64,000 bases of DNA from Aureococcus anophagefferens (GCF_000186865.1 NW_008705583.1:65673-129672), one strand, 5' to 3'. Positions 8,126 to 20,200 are shown, counted from the stretch's first letter. The notes: generated by a model not told the origin, from the letters alone. Made by a program: numbers and translations.

Positions 8126-11100
8126 ATGGGAAAGAAAGCCGCGGATCAACCGCCGCCGCCGCCGCCGCTCGGCACGGTGCACCACGTCGACGGCGACGGC
8201 GACGGCACGCTCAAGATCCACATCACGCGGGGCCGGCGCCTCGCCGCCATGGACCGCTGGACGAGCGCCTCGGACCCCTACGTCAACGTCTACTACGGCG
8301 AGACGCTCGTGGGCAAGACGGGCGTCGTCAAGCACACGACGAACCCCGTCTGGCGCGACGGTCTGGTCCACTGCGCGACGCACGGCCCGCCGTGCCGGAA
8401 GCCGCACAAGAAGGTCACGCTCGAGCTCTTCGACGAGGACGCGGGCACGCGCGACGACGCCCTGGGCCGCGTCGTCGTCGACGTCGGCCACCTCGGCGGC
8501 GCCCTCGAGCGGCGCCTGGCCATCCCGAAGAAGTGGTACGACGTCGAGGCGCCGTCGCAGTTGGGGAGCCGCCGGGACTGGGGCCAGGTGGAGCTGAGCG
8601 TGGACTACGAGGACGGCGGCGACGTCGGCGGCGGCGGCGGCTTCCTCGACGGCGACGTGCGGTCCCTGCGGCTCCTGGGCACCCTCTTCGACGAGTGCGA
8701 CGCGGATCGCACGGGCCGGCTCGACAGGGACGAGTTCCGGCGTTTGTACGCGAAGCTCAAGGACTACGAGGCCGCGCACGCCCACGGCGGCGAAGCCGTC
8801 GGCGGCGGCGACCCGGCGCACGCGCTCCACCTGTCCATGAAAGCCGTCGACGCCGACGGCGACGGCGCCGTGTCCTTCGAGGAGCTCCGGAAGGCCGCGG
8901 AGGCCGTCGCGCGGAACGCCCTGCCGTCGGGCGTCGACGTCGTCGTCCGCGGCGCGCGCAACCTCGCCAACGTCGCGGAGCCCCGCGGCGCCGGCTGCAC
9001 GTCGGCGTCGCCGGCGTCGTCGAGCCCCTTCGCGGTCGTGTCCGTCGACGGGCGCCACCTCGGCCAGTCGAAGCCCCAGCTCGACAGCTGCGACCCGACC
9101 TGGGACTTCAAGGTCGCGCTGTCGCGGCCGAAGGACGTCTTCCGGGGCGACCACGGCATGCGCGGCGAGGTCGCGTCCGTCGAACTCTTCCACTACCGGA
9201 AGAAGCTCTCGCCCGCCCCGCTGGGGCGCGTCGACGTCGACGTCGCCTCCGAGTACCTCCTGGCCAAGGGCCTCGACGGCGCGCCGCGGACGTCGCGGCG
9301 CTGGCACCGCGTCGCGGCCGCCGCGGGCTGCGGCGACGCGCGCGGCGAGGTCGACGTCGAGGTCGTCTTCCTGCCGCCGGCCGTCGAGAAGAGCGACGCC
9401 GGCACCGCCGGCGGCGCCGAGGACCAGGGCGACGAGTCCTTCGACGACGACTGGGCCTTCTGCCGGGGGCCCGCGAAGCTCCGCTTCGAGCGCGGCGACG
9501 GCGCCGGCGCCGCGGACGCGCCCTTCCCGGCGCTGGGCGCCGCGTTCCCCTGGCTCGCGTTCTGCTGCGTCGACTCGCGGGACCGCGACGTGCCCCTCGG
9601 CGCCGACGACACCGTGGGCCCCGCGACGCGCGGCCCGGGCCGCGACCGGCGTGGAACTCGACCGCCGGTTCGGGGGGTCCCCACCAAACTTCTCGAGCTC
9701 GGTCACGTCGACGTCGATTCGGCTGATGTTTGGACGGATCGACCGTTCTCGTCGAGTTCTCGAAGCACGGTCGAAGAGCTCGCGTCGAAACGTTCGCATA
9801 CGCGCACATTGAAGTCGGGTCGAAGATTTGAGTTCCGCGCAGGCCGCGACCGGTGGCTCGTGCTCGGCCCGCACGCGCGCGTGCCCCACGCGGACCGGTC
9901 GCCCTACCTCCGCTACAGCGTCCGCGCCTGGGGCGGCGCCGACGCCTGCGCGAAGGCCCTCGAAAAACCGTTTCTTCCCGCGTCTTCCTTCGCCTCTTCG
10001 CGGGCGAACCCACGAGCTCCGTAGGGACTGCGCCGTCTCGGCGCACTGGGCCGACACGTTCGTCTGCGGCGACCGCGCGCGCCGCGACCGGGTTCTGGAG
10101 CTGGAGACGAAGCTGCACGGCGTCGTCGAGCTCCAGTTCGCCGACGACGTCGAGCTCTACGCCTGGTGGAAGCACCTGAGCAAGGTCCACGACCGCACGC
10201 TGCTCCTCGACGCGCCCGCGGACCCGAAGGCGCAGAAGTTCCTGCCCGAGCACGCGCGGCCGACCGTCGTCGGCCCCCGCGGCGGTGCCGCCGGCGGCGA
10301 CGACGACTTCGCGTCGACCATGGCGCGGCGCGACGGCGCGACCTGGGTCGTGGCCCAGAAGGCCGCGAAGCGGGTCCTCGAGCGGCTCACGCGGCCGCCG
10401 CGCGTCGTCGTCGAGCCCGACGCGCTCGGGCCCCGCGTCTTCGCCTACCGCGCCTTCGGCGGCGCGGGACCGCAGGGCGACGTCGCGCCCTACTACCGCA
10501 CGGACGCGCGCGTGCCGACGCGGCGCGGCGCGGCCGTCGCCGTCGCGACGTGGGCGCCCGTCGAAAAGGCCGCGCACCGCCCGACGATCGTCTACTGCAG
10601 CGGCACGAACTCGAGCGGCCGTGCCGACGCCATCTCGTCCGGCGCGCTCGCCGTCGCCCTCGAGCTGCGGGCGGCCCTCGTCGCCTTCGACTTCGTCGGG
10701 TCCGGCGGCTCGGACGACGGCGTGACGTCGTTCGGCTGGTGGGAGCGCTACGACGTCGCCGCCGTCGTGGAGCACGCGCGGCGCGAGCACCCGGGCTCGC
10801 GCGTCGTCGTCTGGGGCGGCGCGTCGTCGGGGGCCGTCGCCGCGCTGTTGTGCGCGTCGCGGTTGGACCCGTCCGTCGAGGGCCTCGTGCTCGACTCCGC
10901 GCCCGCGCGGCTCCGGGACCACGTGCTCGAGGTGCTCAAGGACGCGCTCAAGCCCGACGCGCCCTACCGGGAGCAGCTCGTGCAGGAGATCGCGGGCTTC
11001 GTCGACGAGCGGCTCAAGCGGCGCGCGGACTTTCGCCTCGACGACGTCGACCCCGCCAAGGAGTGCGGCAACCGCCTCTTCAAGGACAAGCCCGTGCTCG

Positions 11101-11684
11101 TCATCGGCGAGCACGACGCGCAGGGGTCCGTGGCCGCGTCCCACGCGCAGGAGCTCAACGGGGTCCTCCGCGGCGCCGCCGCGGGCAAAGGGCGGCGCCG
11201 GTCCGTCGACGACGGCAAGGTGACGACGAACCACGAGATCCTCGTCGTCCAGGGCCGCACGGGGCCCCAGCGCGCCGCGGCGGCGCACGTGCCCGCGGCG
11301 CTGGCCGTCATCGCGGGCTTCCTGGAGAAGGTGTTCCCCCGGGCAAACCCCGTCGCGTTCGCGTTTTTTACCCGCCGCGCGCCCCACGGCATCCGCGACC
11401 GGCTCCTCGCGCGGACGCCGCCCTGGGTCACGGACGACCCGGAGCTCGCGAAGATGAGCTCCCACCTCCAGAACGTCGAGCGAGCGCACGCGGCGAAGAA
11501 GGCCGGCGGCGCGGACGCCGCGAGGAAGGCCGGAGACGGCGCGGACGCCGCGCCCGCGGCGAAGCCGCGCCACAAGAAGCACCACAAGCCGGACGACGAC
11601 GGCAAGAAGAAGCACGCCAAGGCCGCGGCCGACGACGGCAAGAAGAAGCACCACCACCACCATCACCAGAAGGAGACGCAGTGA
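8126..11684 (+). CDS. C2-EF hand-C2-PH-alpha/beta hydrolase fusion protein
   Basis: Exons 8126-9638, 9843-9969 and 10025-11684 give 1,099 residues. Visible domains: first C2 at about 26-155 (ASDPYVNVYYGETLVGKT, TTNPVWRDG); two EF hands with loops DADRTGRLDRDE and DADGDGAVSFEE at about 192-253; second C2 at about 268-400 (CDPTWDFKVALS); a PH-like domain spanning the exon junctions (RDRWLVLGP to ELQFADDVELYAWWKHL); then an alpha/beta-hydrolase domain from about 690 with nucleophile elbow WGGASSGAVAAL near 813; and a Lys/His-rich tail ending in a histidine run. The layout suggests a Ca2+- and lipid-recruited hydrolase or acyl-processing enzyme. Intron 1 is an introner with GC-AG ends; intron 2 (9970-10024, 55 bp, GT-AG) is inferred from the frame. 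No signal peptide, so it is probably cytosolic and membrane-recruited. Confidence 0.78.
9650..9842 (+). mobile_element. Introner element, family A (intron 1 of the C2/hydrolase gene)
   Basis: A 193 bp element with inverted ends (GTGGAACTC at the left, GAGTTCC(G) at the right), flanked by an 11 bp duplication GCCGCGACCGG (9639-9649 and 9843-9853). The intron is 9639-9842: the duplication supplies a GC 5' splice site and the element supplies the terminal CAG. At 204 bp with no stop in frame it could also be translated if retained. The left end is shorter than in the two other family A copies, lacking the CTGTGTGG start. Confidence 0.88.
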
Positions 11685-11720
11685 CGGGCGGCGTGGTAAC
11701 TGGACTTTGCAACACTCCTG

Positions 11721-12785
11721 TTACCCGGCCGCGGCGCGGAGCTCGCGGAGGAGCCGGTCGAGCTGGGCCGCGGCCCTGCGGACGGGCCCGTCGCCGGTGA
11801 CGTTTCCCAGGCCATGGCGCAGGCCGACGACGTTCCCGAAGGACGGGGGGAGCTGGTGGCTCTTGCTGCCGAGGACGGCGCCGTCGGAGAGCACGGCCGC
11901 GAAGTGGCAGAAGCCGGAGGAGCGGCACACGGTCACCTCCGCGCCCGCCAGAGCATCCAGGTGCGCGCGCGCGGACGGCCCCGGCGCGGCGCCGGGCGCG
12001 CAGAAGCGCGCGAGCGCCGCCTCGAGCGCCGCGACCTCCGCGTGGTCCGGCGAGTCCGAGACGACGCGGCAGGCCAGGGCCCAGGGCCCCAGGGACGCCG
12101 TCCGCTCCAGGACGGCGACGAGCGGCGCGAGGCGCGCGGGCGTCGACCGCTTCCGGAACTCGTAGGCCGAGGTGCGGTGATGGTCGTGGACGTGCTGCAG
12201 GTCCGCCTCGGTCGCCGAGGCGACGTCGCCGAGGCGGTAGTGCACGACGACGTCGACGACGTCGCGCGGCGGCCGCGGCGGGGCCGCGCGCGCGGCGCGG
12301 TACCGCCGTCGGAAAAAGTCGCGGGACGAAGAGTAGTCGAAGGAGACGAAGCCGCGGCCCGCCTTGTCGTCGACGGCCCACTGCAGCACCGCGTCGCAGC
12401 CCTCGACCGCGGCGCTCGTCCGCCACGCGCGCGCGACGCCGAGGCCCCGGTCGAGCGCGGCGGCGTCCGGGGCGTCGTAGCGCTCGCTCGGCGTCCAGAC
12501 GAGCTCCCTGACCGCCGTCGCGCCGTTCGCATCGCGCGGCGCGTCGCAGCGCCACTCGCGCGCGCCGAAGAGGTCCGCGAACTCGCCCGTCGAGATGTTG
12601 TTGACGCGGCTCGGCGGGTCGATCGCCGTCGCGAGGAATCTCAGGTTTTTCCGGCGCGCGTAGGCGTAGGCGCCGTTGACGTAGGCCATGTAGTTGTTCA
12701 AGCCGCCCTGGCCGCGGCCGCAGAAGGCGAAACACTCCGTGTCGGCGTAAGCTTGCTTGGGCATGAGGAGTGGTAACCACCACAT
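11721..12785 (-). CDS. Fucosyltransferase-like secretory glycosyltransferase
   Basis: 354 residues. A short signal peptide (MWWLPLLMPKQAYADTE) precedes ECFAFCGRGQGGLNNYMAYV, the Gly-rich donor-loop start seen in O-fucosyl and alpha-1,2/1,6-fucosyltransferase relatives, and VVDVVVHYRLGDVAS in the middle corresponds to the HxRxGD signature of that superfamily (here HYRLGD). The C-terminal half (ALACRVVSDSPDHAEV, VTVCRSSGFCHFAAVLSDG) fits the nucleotide-sugar-binding Rossmann half. Likely role: GDP-fucose-type transfer in the secretory pathway; the donor is inferred from family resemblance. The ATG at 12785 was taken because it opens on the signal; the codon at 12800 is GTG. Confidence 0.68.
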   Translation of the reverse strand: MWWLPLLMPKQAYADTECFAFCGRGQGGLNNYMAYVNGAYAYARRKNLRFLATAIDPPSRVNNISTGEFADLFGAREWRCDAPRDANGATAVRELVWTPSERYDAPDAAALDRGLGVARAWRTSAAVEGCDAVLQWAVDDKAGRGFVSFDYSSSRDFFRRRYRAARAAPPRPPRDVVDVVVHYRLGDVASATEADLQHVHDHHRTSAYEFRKRSTPARLAPLVAVLERTASLGPWALACRVVSDSPDHAEVAALEAALARFCAPGAAPGPSARAHLDALAGAEVTVCRSSGFCHFAAVLSDGAVLGSKSHQLPPSFGNVVGLRHGLGNVTGDGPVRRAAAQLDRLLRELRAAAG

Positions 12786-13092
12786 AACCGTCGTAATCAC
12801 TAGGTCTCACGGCGACTCGAGCGCCAAAGCACACGTCTCACGGCGACTTGAGCGCCGCGGCACACGTCTCACGGCGACTTGAGCGCCGCGCCGCGCCGCT
12901 GTGTGTGAGCGGCGCAAATTTGCCGCTCAGCCTACAGCTGTAGGACTTCGGCAGATATGGCAGATCTTCGGCGAGTCCTCTCTCGAGCAACCTCGAGTCG
13001 CAAGCAGGCGTCCGCCCCCGCGTCGCCCCCCTCGCACACGTGACACACCTCCGACCCACACCGCGCCCTGAGCTCGCTTCCCGCCGACGACG
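12786..13092. promoter_or_regulatory. Intergenic region with tandem repeat and palindromes
   Basis: Lies between divergent genes. It holds the 31 bp tandem repeat at 12804-12892, a near-perfect inverted repeat GAGCGGC...GCCGCTC around AAATTT at 12907-12928, and a 12 bp palindrome CTACAGCTGTAG at about 12932-12943, followed by a pyrimidine/CAC-rich leader before the ATG at 13093. Probably a bidirectional promoter; no RNA gene recognised. Confidence 0.4.
12804..12892. repeat. 31 bp tandem repeat, three copies
   Basis: Units at 12804-12834, 12835-12865 and 12866-12892 (last truncated) begin GTCTCACGGCGACT and continue GAGCGCC. Units 2 and 3 are identical over their overlap apart from the end; unit 1 differs at a few bases. 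It sits 19 bp upstream of the minus-strand start at 12785. Confidence 0.9.
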
Positions 13093-14237
13093 ATGACCAA
13101 GGACGCGCCGGGCGGCGCTGTGACCTGGCAGGAGAAACAGCTTGAGTATGAGGTGAAGAAGGCCAGAGCGAAGGCCCTCAAACTCCGCCTGACCTGCACC
13201 ATCTGCGGGGACAAGGCCAAGCTCAACTGTCCCTGTGGGACCACACAGTATTGCAGCGTCGCCTGTCAGAAGATCGACTGGCGCGAACGGGGCCACCGCA
13301 AGGCGTGCAAGAAGATCCGAGACGAGCGCGCGGCGGAGGCGGCGCGGGCGGAGGCGCCGACGCCGCCGTCGCCCCCGAAGCCCGTCGTCTACGGCCCCGC
13401 GCCGCGGTCGCAAGCCGACGAGATTCGCGCGCGCATCGCCGCGGAACACGAAGCCGCCCGCGCGCGGCGCGAGGCGAACCCGGAGCGGCAGCCGCTGTCG
13501 GCGCGGTGGGGGTCGCGGTGCCCGATCTGCCTCGATGAGTGGGACGTGAATGATGAGGAAACTCTTCGGTGCTGTTGCTGCCGCCTGGTCTGCACGTCGT
13601 GCGATAGCAAGATCGCCTTCGGTGCTCCGTGTCCTCTCTGCCGGGCACCGGCTGCGAAAAATGGAAAGGAAGAACTTGCTCAGCTCCTTCGCCACGTGGA
13701 GAATGATGTGCCGGAAGCGATTAAGACGCTGGGTGATGCGTACTGCGCTGGTCGCTACGGCCTCGTGAGATCGGCGAAGAAGGTCGTGAGCCGCGTCCGT
13801 GGAAATCTGAGGCGATCTAACCCTGTCGCTTTTCGTAGGGCGCGAAGCTTTATAAGCGTGCCGTGGAGCTCGGAAACATAGATGCAATGGTGAACCTTGG
13901 CTCTCTGTACGGCATGGGCGAAGGTGTCAAGATGGACATGAGGAAGGCGTTGCAGCTTTCAAAAATGGCATCCGATAGCGGTGACGCGTGCGCGCAGTGC
14001 AACTTCGCCAATGCGATGCGCATGACCGGAAAGAACGAGGAGGCTCTGCGCTACTATAGGCTTTCCGCAGATCAAGGCTTCACTGAGGCCGAGCATAGTC
14101 TTGGACTCGTCTATAGGCGCGCCGACTGCGGCGTGGAAGTTGACAACGACGAGGCCGCGCGTTGGTTCGCGCGCGCGGCCTCCAAGGGCCACAGGGATGC
14201 CGCCCAGTGTCTCAGCGAGCTCCAAAACGCCCCCTAG
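13093..14237 (+). CDS. MYND zinc finger-RING-Sel1 repeat protein
   Basis: Exons 13093-13782 and 13839-14237 give 362 residues. A MYND finger (CTICGDKAKLNCPCGTTQYC, then CQKIDWRERGHRKAC) occupies about 35-75. A RING-like cluster (CPICLDEW, CCCCRLVCTSC, CPLCRAP) lies at about 142-185. Sel1/TPR-like repeats fill the C-terminus (LGDAYCAGRYG, MVNLGSLYGMGEG, CNFANAMRMTGK, HSLGLVYRRADCG). Such proteins may be ubiquitin ligases or scaffolds; Sel1 arrays bind protein partners. The 56 bp GT-AG intron (13783-13838) joins SAKK to GAKLYKRAVELG in phase 0. From about 13550 onward the coding sequence is visibly less GC-rich than neighbouring genes, which may reflect recent duplication from a large family or a different origin. 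Confidence 0.82.
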
Positions 14238-14270
14238 TAAAATGGCTAATTAAAGAGGCATCCTGGGCTC

Positions 14271-17200
14271 CTAGGGGGACTCCTCGAAGTGGTCGTCCCA
14301 GCCCTGCGCGGCGTGGATGAAGCGGCGGCCCTCGGTGGGCGCGACGGTCTCCGCGTCCGCGCGCGTGTAGCCGAGCACGACGAGCTGGACGATCTCGTCG
14401 CCGCTCAGGGGCGGCGCGCTCGAGTCGTCGTAGTGGAGGTCGACCTGGGCCTCGCTGAAGCTCGGCCGCGGCGCGATGACGACGTCGTCGAGGTCCGGCG
14501 GCGGCGGGTCCACGAACAACCCCGGCGTCGCCGACGTGCCCGGCGCGTCGCCGTCCCGGAAGAGGGACGCGTGGGCCGCGACGGCCGCCGCGCGGCCGTG
14601 CGCCGACGCCTCGTTGACGGCCGTCGGCGGCTTCCGCGGCCGCGGCGCGTCGGCCCCGACCGGGGCCGGCGGCGCGGCGTCGCCGCGCGTGGCCTCGTCG
14701 CCCGCGTCGCCGCCCTTGGCCTCGTCGCCCCCCTTGCCGAAGAAGCTCCGGCCCCGCTCCAGGAGGGACACGTGGCTCGCGGCCTCGTCCGCGTCGCTCC
14801 GCGCGAGCGCCGCGCACGCCGCGGCCGACGCGCCGAGCGTGTTCGCGACGATGAGCAGCCCGCCCAGGATGGCGTGGGAGATGCCCGTGCGCATCTTCGC
14901 CTGCTCCGCGCTGTTGTCGCTGTTCATGACGAGGACGACGAACAGATTCAGGAAGAGCACGGCCTGCATGATGTTCGCGAACGTGTCGAGCTCGTCGGAC
15001 GCGAAGGGCTTCAGGTGCGCGTAGAGCAGCGCGAAGACGAGCGCCACCATCGTCGCGAAGGCCGTGTGCGACCTACGGAAGGGTCGGTGGCTACTTTTTC
15101 GTCGTTTTCCCCGTCGACGTCTCTCGAAGATCGCCCCGGCCGCGGGACGCCGCGCGCGACAGCGACTCCGGGTCCACGAGGCTCTGCGGGAGAGGGAGCA
15201 CGCAGGTCAGCGCGAGGCGCCGCGCGCACTCCAAAACCTCGAAGTACCAGCAGGCCGGGTCGTACTCCTGGAAGAGGAAGGCGAGGTGCTTACACTCCGG
15301 GCAGACCTCGCGGTGCCGCGTCACGAGGTTCGCGCCGAGCGCGAACTCCGCCGCCGCGGTCGCGCCGGACTCGAAGCGCGACGCGCGCCGCTTCGCCGGC
15401 CCCGGGGCCGCGCCGGCCTTGTTCCCGCCGATGGCGTGCGTCTGCAGCCGGAGGTATTCCAGCGCGCAGTCGCGGCGCATGACTAGGTTCCTCGCGCGGA
15501 TGAGCTTCACCTTGAGCAGCCGCTTCGCGCGGCGCGACGCGAGGACGTGCACGGCGTGGTCCGCGCCGCCGACGGCCTTCTGCGCGTGCTTCAGGCTCTC
15601 GAACGCGCCGCCGCCCTTCGCCGCCGCAAATTGCGTGTGCTTGTCCAGCTTGCGCTTTACCATTTCCTCGTGGTTCCGCCGGTGCTCGCGCACCGCGTCG
15701 ACGGCGGCGACGAAGCGGAGCTCCTCCGCCGCGAGCGCGTCGTCGACGCCGTCGCTCTCGTCGAGGACGCGCCGCGCTAAGGCCGTCTCGTCCGCCGGCG
15801 CGATGTTCTGCTTCTCGCAGAGCAGGAGGACCACGTAGACCGCGGGGATGCCGAGCGGGTAGACGAAGACCATGAGGAGCGCGTACGCGCGGTACGCGCG
15901 GTAGCGGCCGCTCTCGCAGCTCACCGAGTAGTCGACGAAGAGGAAGGTGTTGCCGTAGTAGGGGCTGTGCGCCTTCTCGCTCCGGTCGTCGAAGTCGCCG
16001 TCGCACTGCAGCGCCCGGATGACGACGCTGCTGCACGTCGTGAACACGAGGAACGTGACGATGAGCGCGACCATGGAGATCTGCTCCTTGCGCTTGCCGC
16101 GCTTCTCCGGGTCCCACAGCGCGCTGACCGCGTAGCCCAGGAAGAGCGCGACGCCGACGACCAGCGGCGCGACCGTGAGGCCCAGCAGTTTGTCTAAAAA
16201 GTCGTAGGAGCCGACGCACGTCGCGCCCGCCCACGCGGCCAAATCGAAGTCGAGGAACTGGAGCCGCGCCGTGAAGCCGCTGAAGATCCGCGGCAGCTCG
16301 AGGCGCGGGAAGCAGCGCGGCACGTTGCCCACGATCTGGTAGAAGACGAGGAGGATCTTGAAGATCGCGCGGATCTCGTCGAAGTAGTAGGACAGCTGGA
16401 CCGCGACCTCGGCGCCGGCCTCGAAGCACGGCGCCGCGAAGCGCTTGCAGAGCGCGACGAGGAGCGCGCAGAGCGCGAGGCCGACGAGGATGCCGTAGAT
16501 GCGCTCGTAGGACGACCCGCCGCCGCCGGAGCACTTGACGCACTCGCCGTCGCCCGAGTCGAGCTTGTAGCCGCGGCGGCACAGCGCGCACAGGGGCCCC
16601 GCGTGGTCGCGGTCGCACTGGGCCGATGGGTCGACGGCGGACCCGTTCCAGAGCTCGACGTCGGCCGCGTTGCAGTACGCCTCGAAGGGGCACTTGCGGA
16701 TGTTCACGGAGTCGTAGGCGCTCCGCCAGTAGCCCCGGTCGAGGACGACGCTCAGCCCGCCCGCGCAGGTCGCGTAGTCCGGGCAGCCCGCGCAGGCCTC
16801 CGCCGGGTCGAAGCCGTAGGAGCCCGCGGGGCACGTCGCGCACGCCGCGCCCCCGTTGACGACGGCCTCGCCGGGCTCGCACGCGCGCAGCGGCAGCACG
16901 GCACTCGCCTCGAAGTCGACGTCGGCGCTGGTCCAGGACGCGACCATGGGCACGGCCGCGTCCGGCGCGCAGGTCACCGTCAGGTCGTCCGCCGCCGCGA
17001 CGCCACGGGCGAACTCGAGCTTGAGCGTGCCCGTCAGCGACGCGTTCGTCCACCGCGAGCTCAGCACGACGCGCTCGGAGAGGAGCCCGTCCCAGGAGTC
17101 CGCGTCGACCGTCGCGACGACCTGGCCCAGCGCGTCGAGCGCCGTGACGACGAGCGGCGCCGCGAGCGGCACGTTCGACGCCTCGGCGACGGCGTCGTCG

Positions 17201-20200
17201 TGCGCGAGCGATATGGCGAAGACCGTCGACGCCGTCGTGTTCCCGTAGAGCGCCGAGTTGTTGGCCAGGGTCGCGCCCGCGGGGACGACGGGCGCCGCGG
17301 TCGTCTGCGCGTCGAACATGAAGACGCCGCCGCCGCCGCGCGCCGCCGCGTTGCCGCGGAACGCGTCCGACGCGGAGACGGCGAAGGACGCGTTCGCGCC
17401 GGCGAGGTAGACGGCGCCGCCGCCCGAGAGCGCCGCGGCGTTGGCCTCGAAGACGTTGCCGCCGAGGGACGCCGCGGCGCCGCTCACGTAGAGGCCGCCG
17501 CCCGCGTACGCCGCGGCGTTGCCCGAGAGCGTCGAGTTCGCGAGCGAGAGCGCGGACGTCGCGTCGGAGACGTGCACCGCGCCGCCGTTGAGGGCCGCGG
17601 CGTTGCCGGTGAACGCGCAGGCGACGCAGGCGAGCGACGAGTAGGGGCCGACGGCCGCGGCGCCGCCGGAGCCGCCGTTCTCGTTGCCGACGAACGCGCA
17701 GCCCTCGAGCGTCCCCGTCGCCTCGTAGCCCAGCGCGAGCGCGCCGCCGCCGGCCGTCGCCGCGTTGTCCTCGAAGGCGACGCCGTCGAGCGCGATGGAC
17801 CCCATGACCACGTAGACGGCCGCCGCCTCCGCGGAAGCGCCGCGGACGACGGAGTCGGAGATCGCGGCGAGCCCGCTCGTCGCCGAGAGGTAGATGGCGC
17901 CGCCCTCGAGGCCGGCGACGCAGCCCTCGAAGGTCGACGCCGACACGGTCAGCGACGCGACCGTGTTGCCGCTGACGCAGCCGCCGCGGAGCGCGGTCGC
18001 GCGGACGCAGCCAAAATTTCGGAACGTCGCGACGACGCCGACGGCGAGGTAGGCCGCCCCCGCGGTCTGCGACGACGCGTCGCCCTCGGAGACGACGTCG
18101 TTTGCGGCGCAGGCCGCGTAGTCGCCGCAGTAGAGCAGGCCCCCGCCGACGGACGCGACGTTGCCCGCGGACGTCACGTTTGCTAAAGACACGCCGCTCT
18201 GGGCGTCGACGAAGACGCCGGCGCCCAGGTCCGCCGCGTTGCCGACGAGCGCGACGTCGGCGATGGTCGCGGCCGCCGACGAGACCCAGACGGCCGCGCC
18301 GCGGTGCGCCGCGTTGCCCCGGAAGACCGTCGCGCCGCGGCCGACGATGGCCGCGACGTCGAGGCCGTAGACCGCGCCGCCGTCGATGCCCGCGTAGTTG
18401 TTTTCGAGGACGCAGGCGTCGAGGTCGACGACGCCCGACGACAGGCCCTGGTCCACGGTGTAGTAGAGCGCGCCGCCGTCGACGCCCGCGGCGTTTGCCG
18501 TGAAATTCGCGCGCGCGAAGCTCGTCTCCGCGTCGAGGCTGTAGATGGCGCCGCCCGAGTCCTCGGCGCCGTTGCCGGTGAAGGCGCAGTTCGACACGGC
18601 CGCGCTCCCGTAGTAGGCCCAGTCGTAGAAGCCGCCAAGGTCCGACGAGAAGAACCGGTAGTGGATCGCGGAGACGTGGAGCGCGCCGCCGTCCGCCGCG
18701 CGGTTCGAAGCGAACGTGGAGTCCGCCAATGCGACGGCGCCGTAGGACCGGATCGCGCCGCCCGGCTGGCCCGCCGCGCGGTTCCCCGCGAAGACGCACG
18801 ACGCCACGGAGAGCGACCCGATCTTCTCGCCCCCGAAGAAGATGGCGCCGCCGCCGGAGTAGTAGGCGCCCGTCGTCGAGCCGCCGTCGACGACGGTCCC
18901 GGGCCTCAGGTTCTCCGCGTCCGGGTCCTCCGCGGCGACGTTGCGCGCGAACGTCGACCCGGACACGGAGTAGGCGGCGCCCATGTAGTCCGCGATGGAG
19001 ATGGCCCCGCCGAAGGCCGCGGCGTTGTCCTCGAACGTGGCGCCGGTCACCGTCGCCGAGTAGTACACGTAGACCATGGTCAGCGTGCCCCGGACCGCGC
19101 CCGTGTTGTTGCGGAAGACGTCGCCGTCGAAGTTGCAGAACCCGACGAGCGTGCAGCCCCAGACGTTCGCCGTGCCGTAGTTGTGCTCGAAGACGTTGTT
19201 CGAGAGCACGCTGTAGACGCCGCCCTGCAGACCGAAGACCGCGGGGCTGTCCGTGCCGCGCGAGTCCGCGAAGTTCGCGTTGCGGCGGAACGTCGACCCC
19301 GCCACGGTGAGCGCGCCGGCCCAGAGGTTCGACGCCTGGAGGCAGCCCGCGGCGCCGTGGCCGATGTTGCGCTCGAAGGTCGACGACGCGACGTAGAGCG
19401 TGTTGTAGGAGTCGACCGCGACCGCCGCGCCGCCGCCGGCCGCGAAGTTGTCGGCGAACGTCGCGCCGACGACGGCGACGGTCATGGACGTCGCGCTCTC
19501 CCGGGCGAATAAAGCGCCGCCGTCGCCGCCCGACGAGCAGTTGCGGAAGGTCGCGTAGTAGACCGCGAGCTCGCCGAAGTAGACGGCGACGCCGCCGCCG
19601 GTGCCGTTCGCGGCGTTGCCCTCGAAGACGCCGCCGTTGACCGTCACGGACCCGTAGAGGCTCGCGACGGCGCCGCCGTCCGTCGCCTCGTTGCCGTAGA
19701 AGTCGACGCTCGAGAGGACGAGCGCGCCGCCGTCGTTGAAGACGGCGCCGCCGTACGTCGCCGAGAAGCCGCCGGCCAGCGTGACGCCGCTGAGCGTCAG
19801 GCTCGCGTTCGCGCCGTCGAGGAAGAAGAGGCGCGTCGTCCCGTTGCCGTCGAAGACGCTCCCGACGCCCGAGTAGAGCGTCACGGCGTCGGCGACGACG
19901 ACTTCGCGCGCGAACGCGTAGAACGCGGCCGTCGCCGCGACGGTCGCGACGCCGGCCTCGCAGGCGTCCGCGAGCGCGTCGAAGGTCGCGGCGTAGGCCG
20001 ACGACGCCACGTCGTCGAGGCGCCGCGGCGCGCGCGCCGCGGGCCGCGCGGGCGCCGCGTCGGGCGCGGGCGCCGCGTCGGGCGCGGGCGCCGCGTCGGG
20101 CGCGGGCGCCGCGTCGGGCGCGTGCGCCGCGTCGGGCGCGTCCGCGGGCAGCCCGGCCTCGGCGCGCGCCCGGGCGCAGACGGGGCCGAAGGCGCCGTCC

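Noticed and set aside
12804..12892. Tandem repeat considered as a CRISPR array
   Set aside because: Units are contiguous with no spacers, only three copies exist, and the context is eukaryotic nuclear DNA.
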